64,000 nt of DNA, from positions 2,671,001 through 2,735,000 of the forward strand of contig NC_068339.1 in NCBI RefSeq assembly GCF_014633365.1, written 5' to 3'. The DNA is from Diospyros lotus. Its lineage: Eukaryota > Streptophyta > Magnoliopsida > Ericales > Ebenaceae. This document shows, in pieces, positions 46,403 to 60,600 of the stretch (position 1 is the first letter of the stretch; every line of letters begins with the position of its first letter). The notes beneath the pieces were generated by a model. It had not been told where the DNA came from, did not search any database, and saw nothing but the letters and a program-made list of their open reading frames with translations. The position numbers and the translations under genes are program-made.

Positions 46403-47108
46403 TTTAATTAAAACTGAATGACTAACTAAAAATGTAAAATAACTCCTTGGATTTTTAAATGCAAAAATCTAATGCACTAGGGTTTATGAATTCACCGTAG
46501 TTCTTCAATTGGTTCAATCTTCCAGTGATCAAGTTTTATAATTCTTACTTTGAGTTGAAAATCGATAATCCTAAGTTAATCAAAAGTCTCTCTCGATGGT
46601 CAATCGAATCTATGTTTACATATGAGATTAATTATCTTTAATTAATCTACAAATATTCAAACATGCATTTATCCACAATGATTATCTAAATAAGATTTCA
46701 CAAAGCATAATGGTATCTTTACCTATTATCGAATCTTATGTCATTTATTATCAAGTGCTAATTTATATTGAATCTCTCGAAAGTAATATAAATCACAAAC
46801 ACGTTCTAATGGTGGCCAAATATCAAAATGGAATTAGTGCATAACAAACGATCAACCTGAAAGACAAGAATATAATAAAACCTGAATACTTTTAATTAAA
46901 CCATCATTGAACTAGGTTTCATCAATCACCCTAGTTACAAGGTACTTAGCCTAACATAGTTTCAACCAATGAAAGAATAATAAAAACGGAGTTCATGATG
47001 TCAGAGAGAAGAAAGAATAAAAAAATACAATCAAAACTGAAGTTCTTCAAGAAAATCTCATTCTTCTTCCTCGACTTGACTTCTTCTCTTCCTCAAAAAC
47101 TTTCCAAA

Positions 47109-50057
47109 TGTAAGGGCCCACTCTCGAATATTCTCGCTAGCATAGGATATTCGAAAGGAGGTCATCACAGAGATGATATAGAACAAACCATAATAACAAA
47201 CAACTCAATTCATCACTAGCAGCGAAAACTAATTTAAGGTTCAGTTACACTTCCAATATTTCATAAGTTTGGGGCTCAAAGACCATACAAAATAATTAAG
47301 AGACTCTACTGTTAACTAACCAAAATAAAAATTATTTCATCTCAAGCCTCACCAAAATACTATCCCTGGGCCTTAGTCCCACTAGACTCGCCCCCCAAAA
47401 CAGCATTCCCTTTACCTGGAATGGCAAGGAAGATCAAGTGAGCCACAAGGCTCAGCAAATTCGAAAAACAATGAATAGCGAACAAGAATAAAAAATAGGA
47501 TGATACCAAAAAGAGTAATCAAGAACTTGACAGTTTCATACAAGATTCGTAATTTATGATCTTATCGGTTTCAATTTAAATGTATCATATCACCATATAT
47601 TACTATGCAAATGTACATATAACATTAATTATCATATTCAAATCTCGTAGGCTCGCAAGCCATTAAACAACATATGTCAAAGTGCATCAAGAGAATAAAA
47701 ACTCACATTCAGTATGGAGCCAACCTGTCGGGCTATGGCCACCTTGTCCCGTGCCAGGTGCTCTAGGGTACCATTCCCTCCGTGCAAAATAATAAGTGCG
47801 TAAAATTTAATAACAATGGTATATATATTATATTTTGATATGCCATTTATGAAATCACGTAAGGTTACCAACCTTGATGCCATGCTCTCAAATGCATAAA
47901 TAAGTATCCACATGGTTTAATACCACGTATTGATGACAAGTATATCTCCACAAAAAGTCTAAAATTTATGATTAGAGTTCCCATGCAACTAAAAGAACCA
48001 CGTCAAGTACATTAGCTCTATTAATCTTTACACACAGTGACATTTAATTTATTGGCCATATTCCAATGACTATTAAAAATGCAAGAAAAATTTTGGTATG
48101 AATTCTCATAAATTTGAGCATATTCAAAAATTATTTAATAGCTAATTAAATAATGCTCATGGCAATATATAATGGGTGCGTGGGTGTTAAATACGTGTAT
48201 ACATATATATATATATTATTTGGGTGCTCTTAAATTTATAGATAATAGCAACACACACACATATATATATATATATATATTTTAAGTGCCTTACGCTGGT
48301 TTTTAAATTTACAGAGAATAGAAAACCTACATATACATATATATATATATTATTTAAGTGTTTTTAAACTTACAGAAAGTAACAACACACATATACATAT
48401 ATATATTTTAAGTGCCTTACGCTTTCAGTGAGTGTTGAACATGGTATTAAACATATACATACATATATATATATATATTATTTGGGTGCTTATCTCCCTA
48501 GTGGGTGTGTATATGTTTATATATATTATTGATTTGGGTGCTTAATATGTGTGTATATATATATATATAAATAAATATTATTTATACCATTTGGGTGCCT
48601 TGGGCTTTCAATGGGTCTACATTCTTGGTTAGCATATAAGGTTGTTAAAACAAAACAGAGGCTTAAGAGAGAGAGAGAGAACTTCCAAGTGAGCAGTTGC
48701 ACTGCCACACATATAAATGTATATGTATGAGTATATAACTGGGTGGGTCGACTGGGACATGGGCATTAGGATGGTTATATAATATATATATATGTATATA
48801 TATGCTTCAATGAGGCACGGATATATATATATATATATTAAGCGAGTGATCTGAATATGGCAAGGGAGAGATGAAGTCGAGTTTATATATATATATATAT
48901 ATATACGATTTGAAATAAGCAGAGGGTATCCGAATAAACAACGAGAGTACACTACCCCGCTTACATATCTGTATATGAATATGTAATTGATGGATTGTCT
49001 GGGACAGAAACAGGGGGCGTGCGTACATGTATATACAAGGTCTGTTAGCATATATATATATATATATATATATGGATATACAAGTGGGTCACTCAACTGA
49101 TACAACAATGGAGGCTATTATATATATATAGATGTGTGTGTGTCTTGCTTGGAATAGGGGAAGAGCGCCTAGACTTGCTACGCATGTAAATATATTATAT
49201 ATATATATATATATATAAAATCATTACTTACCTTACACCATTCCAAAAGTAAATTTCGGAGTAAATCAAACCCCAGTTGGATACATCAAAGGGACTCATA
49301 GGGAATAGAGAAACAGAACAATGGTTGAAATATAGAAAAATAGAATAATGGTTGATTATATTTTACGTAATACATAAGGGGTGTATGGATAGAACTTGGG
49401 CTTGAGAATAAAATAGAAATATAGGAGAAACTTGATTGATGAAAGGTGCAAAGCAACCAACAACAGAACATGCTGCCAATGAATGAAGAAGAAGAAAAAA
49501 AACAAAAGAAGAACATGGAGAAGAAGAAGGTTATGAAGCAGTTGGAGAAGAGGAACGAAAGCGATGGCCAATGGAACATGAGACAGAATCAAGCATCAAA
49601 TCATCCAAATGGAACAAAATCAGTGTACAAGGAGATCAGAGAATCAAAAGGGAGAGGGAGATAGAGCTACAGGCGCCTGCTACTTCAAGCAGACAACCTG
49701 CTACTTTCCATTTTTGTTTTGTTTTGCTTTGATTTTTTTTTTTTTTACATAATAAAATTTAAATCCTATTATCTTTGGGCCTAAGCCCAAACCAGAATTC
49801 ACCTAACCCACTTGATAGGCCCAAAGACTCATTAACTAATTTAATTGTGGCATATTCCATTATTTCTAAATTTCTCAAAAATTTAGATCCATAAACTTAT
49901 TTTCCGATCACATGAATCATAAAATAAAATATCTAAAACTATTTATATGCTCTTAAAGAAATTTATCATTAAATATTAAAACACTTAGACCTACCTTTAA
50001 AATGCCATTACTAATGTTAAATGTTAAAATATCTAGACCCACTTTAGGGTCGTTACA
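47109..50057 (-). mobile_element. 2.9-kb solo LTR
   Basis: Plus-strand ends TGTAAGGGCCC and GGGTCGTTACA; target duplication ccaaa (47104-47108 and 50058-50062). The uninterrupted site is in unit A at about 10665-10680 (TCTCCAAATCTTCC). The minus-strand start TGTAACGACCC is a common plant gypsy LTR start, and a pyrimidine-rich leader near 49650 also favours minus. The middle (48190-49220) is packed with TA and CA repeats. No hairpin array of the 3776-type family. Confidence 0.88.
48190..49225. repeat. Clustered TA/CATA microsatellites in solo LTR
   Basis: At least a dozen (TA)n tracts separated by 40-100 bp of semi-repeated text (for example TTAAGTGCCTTACGCT at about 48286 and 48409, and ATTTGGGTGC at several places). 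Frames of 60-159 aa here are Tyr/Ile-rich repeat translations. Confidence 0.85.
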
Positions 50058-50189
50058 CCAAATCTTCCAAGAATCATTCTTTATATAGTGCTTTTTAGGG
50101 TTATCAAAGTTATGCACCTTAAAGGAGTCTATCTCCACTTAATTTGGAATAAAACGGCCTTTTCGCGAAGCTTTTAGTCTTACCTCAGA

Positions 50190-50410
50190 ATGCTTGTCGC
50201 GGCATGATTGTGAGCCACATCACACTTTTCCAACTACGACTTTACCACATAATACTTTCTGCGATAAGACTGTGAGCCACATAAAGTTTAAATAGCCACT
50301 ACCTTATTACGTACAGTATGCTTTGCGTGATAACATCGTGAGCCATGGAAATGAATTCTTACCACGACCGTATCACCAATGCTTTGCGTGACAGCGCCGT
50401 GAGTCGTTTT
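50190..50410. repeat. 62-bp tandem repeat, copy B
   Basis: Units start near 50190, 50252, 50318 and 50379. Same GTGAGCCACA motifs as 10799-11013. Confidence 0.75.
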
Positions 50411-51146
50411 TCCTTGATTTCCAACACTTCACCAATGACGTCCTCCTTCCGATGCTTTGTGACCTCATCAACCTCGACTCTGAGTGGACCTTTGATCTTG
50501 GCTTTAATGCCCAGTTTAACTCCAAAAAAATGTGACAACATCATCATTTTTTACTTCAAATGTCTTCAACAGATGCTTCACACATACATGGGCAACTAGG
50601 CAACTATTGAACAAATTAAAATAGAATATGTGCTAATTAATTAAATAAATACTAAGTTCATATATCAAAATAAGTGTAAAAAGACACTTATCAGTTAACA
50701 TTTAAAAATTGCTAAATTATGAAGAAAGTGAGGTAAAAGAACACAAACCCTTTTCTCTTTATAAGCGGACGTGACCCTTTTCTTTGGAGACATTTTCCTC
50801 TTTATTCTTTTAAGATTTTAATATCTAAGGGAGTACGTAAATGGGGTCAACTCAAATTTTTTTTTTTTCCTTTTTGGCAGTACTGCGGTTACAGAAGCTT
50901 TTTTTTTTTTTTTATTATTATTCCTTTAAGATTTAAAAGCCAAATTTTTAATTTATTTATATATATATGTTCAAAATTATTATATATATAATAATAATAA
51001 TATTGAAGGAAGCTTCTTGCTTTCAGACTCCTTCGTTACTCTCGTTAAGGCCCCACACGATCAAAGTTTCTTTGACCCAAAATGGAATCAATGCCAATAC
51101 AGCAGGTTTATGTGCGTGTAAATTAGTAAAGACGAGCTTAGAGTGT

Positions 51147-51164
51147 CCCCCCCCCCCCCCCCCG
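51147..51164. repeat. 18-base poly-C tract
   Basis: C run followed by GGGCG. The unit A equivalent at about 13852 has no C run. Confidence 0.9.
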
Positions 51165-51214
51165 GGCGTAAAATTAAAGGCCTGTTTGCTTGACTATCTT
51201 CATAATTGTCGCCG

Positions 51215-52285
51215 AAAGTCTCTACAAAATAAATGAATTAATGCAATAACATCGAATTAGATTTAATAAAAAATTAAGACAATATACAAAGTATCGATAA
51301 CAGTAACAAGAAGATGAACACAAAATAAAAACTTCATATTTAAATAACGTTCAAGGCTCAAATCTAAAGAGTCTGTTTACCACTTTGGTAATGCCAATGA
51401 ATGGAAACCGCAAGCCACAACGAAGCCTTCAAACTGATAGCCCGAAAAGCCCCAACACCTCTCTGCCGAACACAAACGAAGCCTTCTCTCACCTAATCGA
51501 TCAAAGCCACACAGTAGGTTACCATAGAAGGTAGACTGGCCACAAAGACGGAGGGTAGAAAGCACAAAGCCAGGAGAAAAGTTTATCGAGACCATATGAT
51601 CGAAACCCTTTAAATGGGGCATGCGCATCGTCAACAAATCAGCCAAGATCAATAAGGGAAAATGCGGCCTCTCAACATGGAAAGAGGCATCAGACTGAGA
51701 TGGAAATGGAGTCATGGAAGATCAGTCGCAAAAGGAAACCATGAAACAAGCAATTGGTCAAGCAAGGAAACGCGAGAGAGTGAGGAGGGGCTAGGGTTCA
51801 GCCAAGAAAGAAAATGCTAAGAGAATGGGCCGCACAAAGGGCCTTTTATATGTGGACTTATGGGCCAAGGGACAAGAGAGCTTTAAGGCTCAGAACAGTG
51901 GGCTTTTCTCACTTGAGCAAATAGACCAAAGGCCCATTTCTCCTTCAAAGTGGGAATAAGGCTTGTGGCCCGACTTCAAAAATGGATTGTCTAAAAGTGG
52001 TGATGGACTTGGGTTCTTCAATCCCCAACTGAAGCTTATAGAGATAAAATCCATCCGAAAAATCATCTTCCACTTGGGTCTCATTAATACGAAACACAAA
52101 ACCCACAGTAATAACTCTTCTTTACAAAAGGCTGGAGTTAAATACACAACCAATTCCAGATCTTTAAGGAATTAAACATCTGCCTAGAATATGAATTTCG
52201 TGGCCCACTAAGAAAAATAACCAACAACAACAACTTGAAATAATACAGAAATAATAACCAACAATAATAATAAAGGTATGACCTT
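51215..52285 (-). mobile_element. Promoter-bearing repeat, probable LTR, copy B
   Basis: Copy of 13880-14990 with the same order of GTGGGCCACGAAATTC, TATAAAAG (51843-51850) and leader. Frames of 87-112 aa on the minus strand are not conserved with copy A. Confidence 0.4.
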
Positions 52286-53778
52286 GAATAACCGTATGGC
52301 ATCGGCAACAGGTTCCAACTAAGTCAGAGGGACACTAGCCATTGGCAATGGATTCAAATGAACCATAGTTGATTTATATTTTATTTTTATTTTATGTTAA
52401 ATTTAACTTAATTTAATAGATATTAAGAATATTTTTAACTTAATTTAATTTATGTTATTTTTTATTTAAGAAGTGTTTGTCCTGTTTTAGGAAATTTTAA
52501 AAGACCGATTCGAAGAAAAATAAAATTCATAGGGTGTCAAGACTAAATATCCATAATTCAAGAGATATACATATAATTAATTTACTTAATATTGTTAGTA
52601 ACAAAAGGGTGTCATAGCTAATTTACTTAATGTAATTAGTAAACTAATTGAGAAAATTTTAAAGATTAATTTATTAAAATTTAAAATTCAAAAAATACTT
52701 AAATTGAAAACCCAAAATTCAAGAGACGTACATTTTAATTTAATTATCTTGGCCTCTGAAAGTGTCTTTTAAATTAAAATATATAATACAACTCAAAACA
52801 ATTTCATAAATGCACAAATTAAATACTCCCTCGATGTTACATTAATAACATTTTTATATAAAATTTATTTAACTATGTAAACTGCATTTTTGTTTAATGT
52901 TTCAAGCATTAATAATTTAAAATGAAATATAGCTATTGGAATCAAAGTTTGTATTTTTTGTTGTAAATTATTTTTGTTGTCATTCAATAGAAGTACTTAC
53001 ATCCCTCTCCTTAGTGAAAGTCCTTTTCAAATCCCTAAAAGCTTAAGAGGCATCTCTCCATTACCGTGTTCGATCATCCTATAACTATGCCTTAAAAATT
53101 CAAATTTAGGTCTCCGCTGGCTGATTGTCTTAATTCTTTCGACTCATGACCAATTGCTTTGTGATAATTTATGAATATGTGAAACTCACTACAGGAGGGT
53201 ACAAACTAAAAAATAAACTCTTGAGGCGTACGTTTTAAGCAATAATATTTGGTTGACAATTCAGGCATATGTAGCTAACTTGTTATAATTATTCTAATAA
53301 TGATCGATCCACTCAGACAGGTAACCATTTGAGACAATGGTACATGGCAATAATAGCATTCATGTATTTCACATAACACTCTTTCATTGTAGACATTTTT
53401 TGAAGGTCCATCTAGTTAGAAAATACTTATAACTCAAATGTAGTTTGATTCATAGATAGTTGTCAATAAATAAAAGATGCTTAAGTATCTAGCATATATA
53501 GAATGAAAAAAAAAAAAAACAAAATAGCACAAATGCCATTCTCTCTTTATGGTAACATGTAATTATAACTATTTTTTTTTTTTTTTTTAGATTACGCGCT
53601 ATCACTCACGTCTCCGTTACTTGGCTCCACGATTTCAGCAAGAGAGGTAAATCAGGAGATCCAGCATGTAGGTTTCGACCTCTAACACAACCGCAAACGT
53701 GAGGGCAGCAAGCATTTTTCATTTTCAGGGTCGCTCCTTATCTATTGAACTATTTCCTGATCAGAGCTCGAACACGGA
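52286..53778. other. Spacer shared with unit A, ending at the empty LTR site
   Basis: Collinear with 14991-16467. At 53779-53783 the text GGACCTGAGGGCCC is the unoccupied target (cctga, single copy) of the 16473-25352 retrotransposon. Confidence 0.7.
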
Positions 53779-53849
53779 CCTGAGGGCCCAAAAAGCAACA
53801 CCTCAACGAATTCTTCTTTTGCCAGTTAATCTACATTCTAGGGGCTATA

Positions 53850-54103
53850 AAGTCGGTGAATGTGTTGGAGATCACGCCTAAACATTATTGCCTTTCTAGA
53901 GCCCTTGAAAAATGTATTTAGTTATATTTAATCCACGATCGATATTGCTTATGTTCAACCTATCTTGGAGGTGACTTCATAGAACAAGCCACTCCAATCT
54001 TCATCATTGCACATGAGTATTGAATCAACAATGTCATGGCCATTCTGGCAAAGGTGTGGAGATTGAGACCTGCCTCAAATATCGACTCAGTTGGCCTCTT
54101 AGT
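53850..54103 (-). pseudogene. LRR-RLK kinase exon 2 pseudogene fragment, copy B
   Basis: Same fragment and breakpoint as 25425-25676, with a few independent differences (for example GGAGGTGACTTC with an extra base). Confidence 0.8.
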
Positions 54104-54561
54104 TCGACATTACAAACTACAAAATAGGTCGAAGTACAATATATTTAATTTTAGCCTATGTTTTGATTCATGATAAAATTATTTTGCATTGAAGAATAAT
54201 TTTCACAACAAAATGCATACACAAAAATATATATAAATATATAAATTGTTTTCTTTTATACAAAATTATGGAAAAACATAACTTATTTGATAAATATATT
54301 AAGAGTAATGCTATTCATCTAACATTTACTGTATAAAAATTATTTAACTATGTAAATTATATTTTTGTTTAATGTTTCAAGCATTAATAATTAAAAAATT
54401 AAATATAGCTAATGGAATCAAAGTTTGTATCTCTTGCTGTAATTTATTTTGTCGCTTGGTAAAAGTACTTGCATTCCTCTCTTTAGTGGCGGTCCTTTTC
54501 AAACTGTCAAAAGCTCAAGAGGCATCTTTCATCACCGTGTTCGATCATCCTGTAACTATGC

Positions 54562-54835
54562 CTTCACAATTCAAATCTAGGTCTCCAACATGGACAACCA
54601 TGCTTGCAGCAAGAAGAATGTTGCCTAGCTTTAGGTCACAGTGAATAATTGGTATGTGGTAGTGGCGATGCAGATACTTTAGTGCAGAAGCCACATCAAT
54701 GGCTACGTTTATTCCTTTTAGAAGATTAAGTCCCACGGTTTGATTGTCTTGGTTTGTTTTCTGTTTTTGGATTTGAATGCAACCACCCCTCCAAACTATC
54801 CCGGGGTATGAACTCGTAAACTATAGCTTTGACAA
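54562..54835 (-). pseudogene. LRR-RLK kinase exon 1 pseudogene fragment, copy B
   Basis: The 63-aa translation is identical to copy A, including the DFG-to-DLD change. It ends at the same junction with LTR-like sequence. Confidence 0.85.
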
Positions 54836-55254
54836 GGAATTCGGCTAGGAAAGGCGCTGGTAGAGGACAATCTTGATGGGGACAAATGCCAGCCGTTGGA
54901 TTTCTCCAGAGTGATCTATTACGATAGCAACGGAAAACAACTCGCCGAGTCTCCGGCGAGATTGCCTCGCGCTAGTCCGCTCCCGAGCTACCTTTACGCC
55001 GCAATGAACCACACCGAGTAGTTCTAGGGTCACCCTATCGGTGTCCTGTTCAAGTCACTCCTCGTTATCTAGTACGCTTAGGCTTATGAAATATTCTCAT
55101 TTCTGGTTTCTATGGTGTCTTGGGTCACCATAGATTAGCATCGACAGGTAATTCAAGTTGTAATTTTGAGCCTAAAACTACGAGTTTGACTCTTTGAAGG
55201 TTACTGATATACAAAAGTTGTTAAAATTTTCAGGAAAATTTGATATCAAAACTG
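54836..55254 (-). mobile_element. LTR fragment fused to the kinase relic, copy B
   Basis: Same sequence as 26412-26830 with few changes (TATCTAG for TATATAG at the TATA-like site). Confidence 0.45.
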
Positions 55255-55732
55255 TCCATAAATGCATAATAAAGTCAATACTCAATACACCCTTAACGTT
55301 AAATTAATAACATTTTGTGTAAAAAGTACTTAATAATATAAGCTACATTTTCTTAAAATGTGAACCCATTAAATTTATCTAGCATATGTTCTAAGAATTT
55401 TTAATTTTGAGTTTATAATATAGTATTGAAGGCGTAAAAAGAGACTTGGCAAGTTCTTAATTTCTCATTAATTAGTTTGATCTATACTTGTATCTTACCT
55501 CTGTAGTAATTTATATACTTTTGTATTTGTTGGAACTTATCTTGAACATCATATGAACTTGAATTAAACACGTAATCTTGTCATCATAATTTAATAATAA
55601 TTATGAAATTATTATTAAATTATGAAGGTATTGTCATCATGAATCTTTTATGTTGAAAAAGTAGTTGTACTAAATTTTTATCAATATATTACATGGAAGT
55701 GAAATGAATATGTTAATTTTTTTTATATCACC

Positions 55733-57195
55733 CTTGAAATTGTCATTAGAATTAAGTAATTTGCCTGAATCTTATTTAATATACATATTTTATAATTTAT
55801 TGTACATATTTAATAAATTTATTTAATACACTTCTAGAAGCTAACCTGGGTTTCTTTGAACCCCAATTGCACCAAATTCGTCTTTAACTCTAAGTAATCA
55901 AGTTGTTAAGTCATTATAATAATTTAGAATGTGTTGTCTTTTTTTTATTTTTAATTTTTAATTTTAAATTTTGAATTTATTTTGAATTTATTTTGAATGT
56001 TTTTATTTTGATAGTTCGTTTTTAAAAAATTAAAAACTATATCTCAAAATAAAAAATAGAAAACACGTTCTGTTTAAAATTTTAAAAATAAATGTTTAAT
56101 GACATTTTATTAAAAGAATTTATTTATTCAAAAAATTAAAATTATTTAATTTTAAATAAATAAATAAATTGACTTGGCAAAAAATAGGAAACATTAAAAT
56201 AAAAATTAAAAATGTGAACTGATATTACATAATGTGATTATAAATGATAAGATTAAATCAAATAATTCAATAACAAGTGAGATCCAATTAGAAGCATTAA
56301 TACAAATACCAAAAATAAACATAGTTCAAAAATTAAAATAATAAAATAAAATTACAGAGTCATGTACAAGTCTTTTGATACTCATTCCACATTTGTGTAG
56401 TAATTTGATCCCTGACTTGTTTCATTTAAATTGTTTGACTAGCTTCAAAATGTTTGACTTGATCTTGAAATTGTCATTAAATTAAGTAATTTGACCGAAT
56501 CTTATTTAATATACATATTTTATAATTTATTGTATATATTTAATACACTTCTAGAAGCTAACCTGGGTTTCTTTGAACCCTAATTGCACCAAATTCAGTC
56601 TTTAACTCTAAGTAATCAAGTTGTTAAGTCATTATAATAATTTAGGATGTGTTGTGTTTGTTTTTTTATTTTTAATTTTTAATTTTAAATTCATTTTTAG
56701 TTTTTTATTTTAATAGTCCATTTTTAAAAATTAAAAATATATTTTCTTTGTCATTTTTAAAGCTATATCTCAAAATAAAAAAAATAGACTTGCACTTTTT
56801 GTTTGAAATTTTAAAAATAAATTTTTAATGACATTTTATTAAAAGAATTTAATTATTCAAAAAAATTAAAACTATTTAATTTTGAATAAATAAATAAATT
56901 GACTTGGCAAAAAATAGAAAACATTAAAATAAAAATTAAAAACATGACCTGATATTACATAATATGATTATAAATGATAAGATTGCATCAAACAATTCAA
57001 TAAAAAGTGAGATCCGATTACAAGCTTTAATACAAATATCAAAATAAATATAGTTTGAAAATTAAAATAATAAAATAAAATTACAGAGTTATGTATGAGT
57101 CCTTTGATACTTATTCCACATTTGTGTAGTAATTTGATCCCTGACTTGTTTCATTTGAGTTGTTTGATTAGTACCAAAATGTTTGGCTTCTCGAT
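55733..57195. repeat. 731-bp tandem duplication
   Basis: The unit starting CTTGAAATTGTCATTAGAATT at 55733 restarts at 56464 and runs to about 57195. Unit A has one partial copy (27450-27983) before the solo LTR. Includes two copies of the AT-rich element fragment and of the block that held the target site of the 27984 solo LTR. Confidence 0.85.
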
Positions 57196-57695
57196 CTTGA
57201 CTTGATTTCGGCATATCATCAAATACTGTATTATCTGATGAATATTGAGTGAATGACTTATCTAAAAAATTCTCATAACGAATAAACTACTTTTGTGTTT
57301 TGCATTTTCTTTATAATTTTTATTTTTGTTTTCAAAAATATGTTTTTGAAAACATCAAAGTAAATGCATTTTTATTATTTTAAAAAATCAAAAATTAAAA
57401 ATGGGCTGAAAAATGTCCAAGTACTCATTGAATTTTTATTATTTTAAGAATAAAACTCTCAAAGAGAAAATTCAAGGACTCATTCAATTAGCAAATTGGA
57501 GAGTTTATAAATGAAGATAAACTTGCCCTTTATTAATATATATATATATATAAAGAAACAACAAATATATTTATTACAAGCCTATTAGATATTATCTAAA
57601 TCTAACATTAGGGCACACATCACTAATAATAACATGTAATAACTATTAATTTTTTTTTATCATTATAAGGATGGAAAATGTGTCGGAGGTGACGT

Positions 57696-60600
57696 TTAAG
57701 CATTATTGCCCTTTCGAAGCCCTTGAAAAATGTCCCTGGTTATATTCAACTCACGAACAACATTGCTTATGTCCAACCTGTCTTGGGGTGACTCCACAGA
57801 ACATGCCACTCCAATCTTGATCATACGAATCAAGCAATCATTTTTGTAATTGTCATTTCTTGGGCAGGTGGTTGCCTTCTTCCTCATTTTGCTGGTCAAG
57901 GCAACCACTTCTTCTTCATCATTGCACAAGAGTTTTGGATCCACAATGTCCTTCACATGGTCGGGTATGGCCATCCTCGCAAAGGTGTGGAGATTGAGAC
58001 CTGCCTCAAACATCGATTCAGTTGGCCTCTTACCTATCATCAACTCCAATAGCAAGATCCCAAAGCTATAGACATCCCCGTCTCTTGAGACCTCACTTCC
58101 AAGCCCATATTCTGTAAGTTTTCAAAATAAATCATCAACTATTGGGGCTCACTGTTTCAGCATTGATATGGATTTTGTCAAGAATCAATAGTAGAAAAAT
58201 TCATTTTTCTGCACTATTTGGATGAGATCTATGTGTCATCCTTGGAAAAATAGTAATCAAATGAAATATAATCAATTGTAATGATTACCTGGAGCTGCAT
58301 AGCCAATGGTTCCTCTCACGCCCACTGAACTGCTTTGATTTGGATTCATTTCTGATATTAACCTGGCCAACCCAAAATCTCCAACATGGGCAACCATGTC
58401 TGCATCAAGAAGAATGTTGCTTGGCTTTAAATCACAGTGAATAATTGGTGTGTGGCAGTGGTGATGCAGATACTCTAGTGCAGAAGCCACATGAATGGCT
58501 ACATTTATTCTTTGTAGAAGAGTAAGTCCCACGACATGATTGTCTTGACAGTTTTCTGTTTTTGGATCTGGATGCAACCACCTCTCCAGACTCCCCCGGG
58601 GCATAAACTCGTAAACTATAGCTTTAAAGTCATTGCCATGAAAATCAACACTTGAACAAGAAGTCAAAATCTTGATTAGATTTCTGTGTCGGATTCTTCC
58701 CAAGGCTTTGCACTCAGCCATGAAGCTCCTGGACACCCCTTGACGTTGAAGGTTAAGCACTTTGACTGCTACAGTTGTTTCCCCAAGTATTGCTTTGTAT
58801 ACAGAGCCAGAATTGCCCATTCCAATCAAGTATGTGGAAGAGAAGCCTTCAGTCGCTTTGAGGAGGCTATCGTATGATATTCTATCGAATGCGTTCATCG
58901 ACAATGAATTAAAAGTTAAATCTTTGTTTTTCTTCTTGGAGCAACAAAATACTATCGATGATACCACAATAACTACAATCACCACAGATGGGATAGAGAA
59001 CAGCAGGATGATTTTAAGAGACGTTCGATATTTCTTCGATTGTTTCATGGTGCATGTTGGCAGGTCTAATTCAGGTACGCCTCCACAAAGTCTTGGATTC
59101 CCCAAGATTGATATCACAGTTGCATTTAAGAAAACTCCTTCGATTGGAACTTCACCCTCAAAATCGTTGAAAGATAAATTCAGATTATTGAAAGATAATT
59201 TTGCCAGGTACTTTGGGATTTGGCCAGACAAGTTGTTTCGAGAAAGATCCAAATTTGAAAGACCTCTAAGGGATTGGAACGACAAAGGTACAGATCCTTT
59301 AAAGGAGTTTCCTTGTAGCATAAGGGCCACAAGACTATTGCAACTACCAAGCGTGGTTGGAAGCTCATCTGACAAGTCATTTTGAGATACATCCAGCTCT
59401 GCCAAAATTTTCAGATTGCCAACTTCTAAGGGTAGGTGCCCAGAGAAATGGTTCCCTGCTAAGTTGAGTGAAATTGAAAGAGTTGAAATGCCAAAGAGTT
59501 CTCTGGGAATGGCTCCTGTCAGATTATTGAAAGAAAGATTTAGCCATAACAATCGTTGGCAGTTTCCGAGGGTCACAGGAACTTTTCCTTGCAATATATT
59601 GTTATCCAAGTAAAAATTGGTCAAGGATGAGAGGTTTCCTATTGTATTAGGAACATCGCCTTCTAGCCAGTTGGAATCAAGATACAGTTCCAGTAGGTTT
59701 TGAAGATTGCCAATACTGGAGGGAATTCTGCCCTTGAGTTCATTCTTAGCCAGGCCTAGCAGAGTTAGTCCCACTAGATGGCTTATTTCGGAAGGGATCT
59801 CTCCATATATATGGTTTTGATGAAAGGCTATGATAGACATTGTGGCTGAGAGGTTCCCAATGCTCTTTGGCAAGGATCCTTTTAGTTGGTTGACTGCAAC
59901 ACCCAATGCTTGCAAATTTGTACAGTTCACCAAAGATGGAATAAAATTCATTTCGTCAGGTTCACCAGTTCCCAAATTATTGTTAGCTAAGTTTAAAAAA
60001 TTGAGGCGAGGCAGGAGTCTAAAATCAATTGATATTTTCCCACTAAAATGGTTACCACTCAGTTCAAGATGTTCCATATTTGAAAAGTTGGGCAGTGATA
60101 CAGGTAAGGGTCCTGTGAGATGGTTATGACTGAGCCCTAGATGTTGAAGCTGGGGAAACATAGAACCAAGTTCGGATGGAATGTTGCCGGAGAGTTGGTT
60201 TTCTATTAGGTTGAGTACAGTCAAGGATGAAAGGTTGTAGATAGATAACGGTATCTTACCAGAGAGTTTATTGATACCCAGTGCAAGGAAATTTAAATTT
60301 TGGAGCTGGCCTAAGGCCTCTGGGATGGATCCTGTGAAAGCATTGTCATCCGCACTTATAACCTCAAGAGATGTAAAATTTCCAATGAAAGAGGGGATGT
60401 CTCCGCTAAAATTGTTTGCTCCCACTGTAAGACGAATGAGCTTTGACAATGAACTAAGCTCTGTTGGTAGTTTACCGACCAACTTGTTCGCAGCAATTCG
60501 AAAATACCAAAGATTGGAGCAGTGAGATAAGTTGGCTGGGATTTCACCCGTCAGTGAATTTTTATACAAGGATAGTTCCTGCAGTCTAAATAGATTGCCA

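Noticed and set aside
48526..49108. Tyr/Ile-rich frames including 159 aa
   Set aside because: TA and CATA microsatellites in the solo LTR; no start context or homology.
58762..59385. 207-aa plus-strand frame
   Set aside because: Antisense to the LRR/kinase exon of gene 2; it is a shadow of the real codons.
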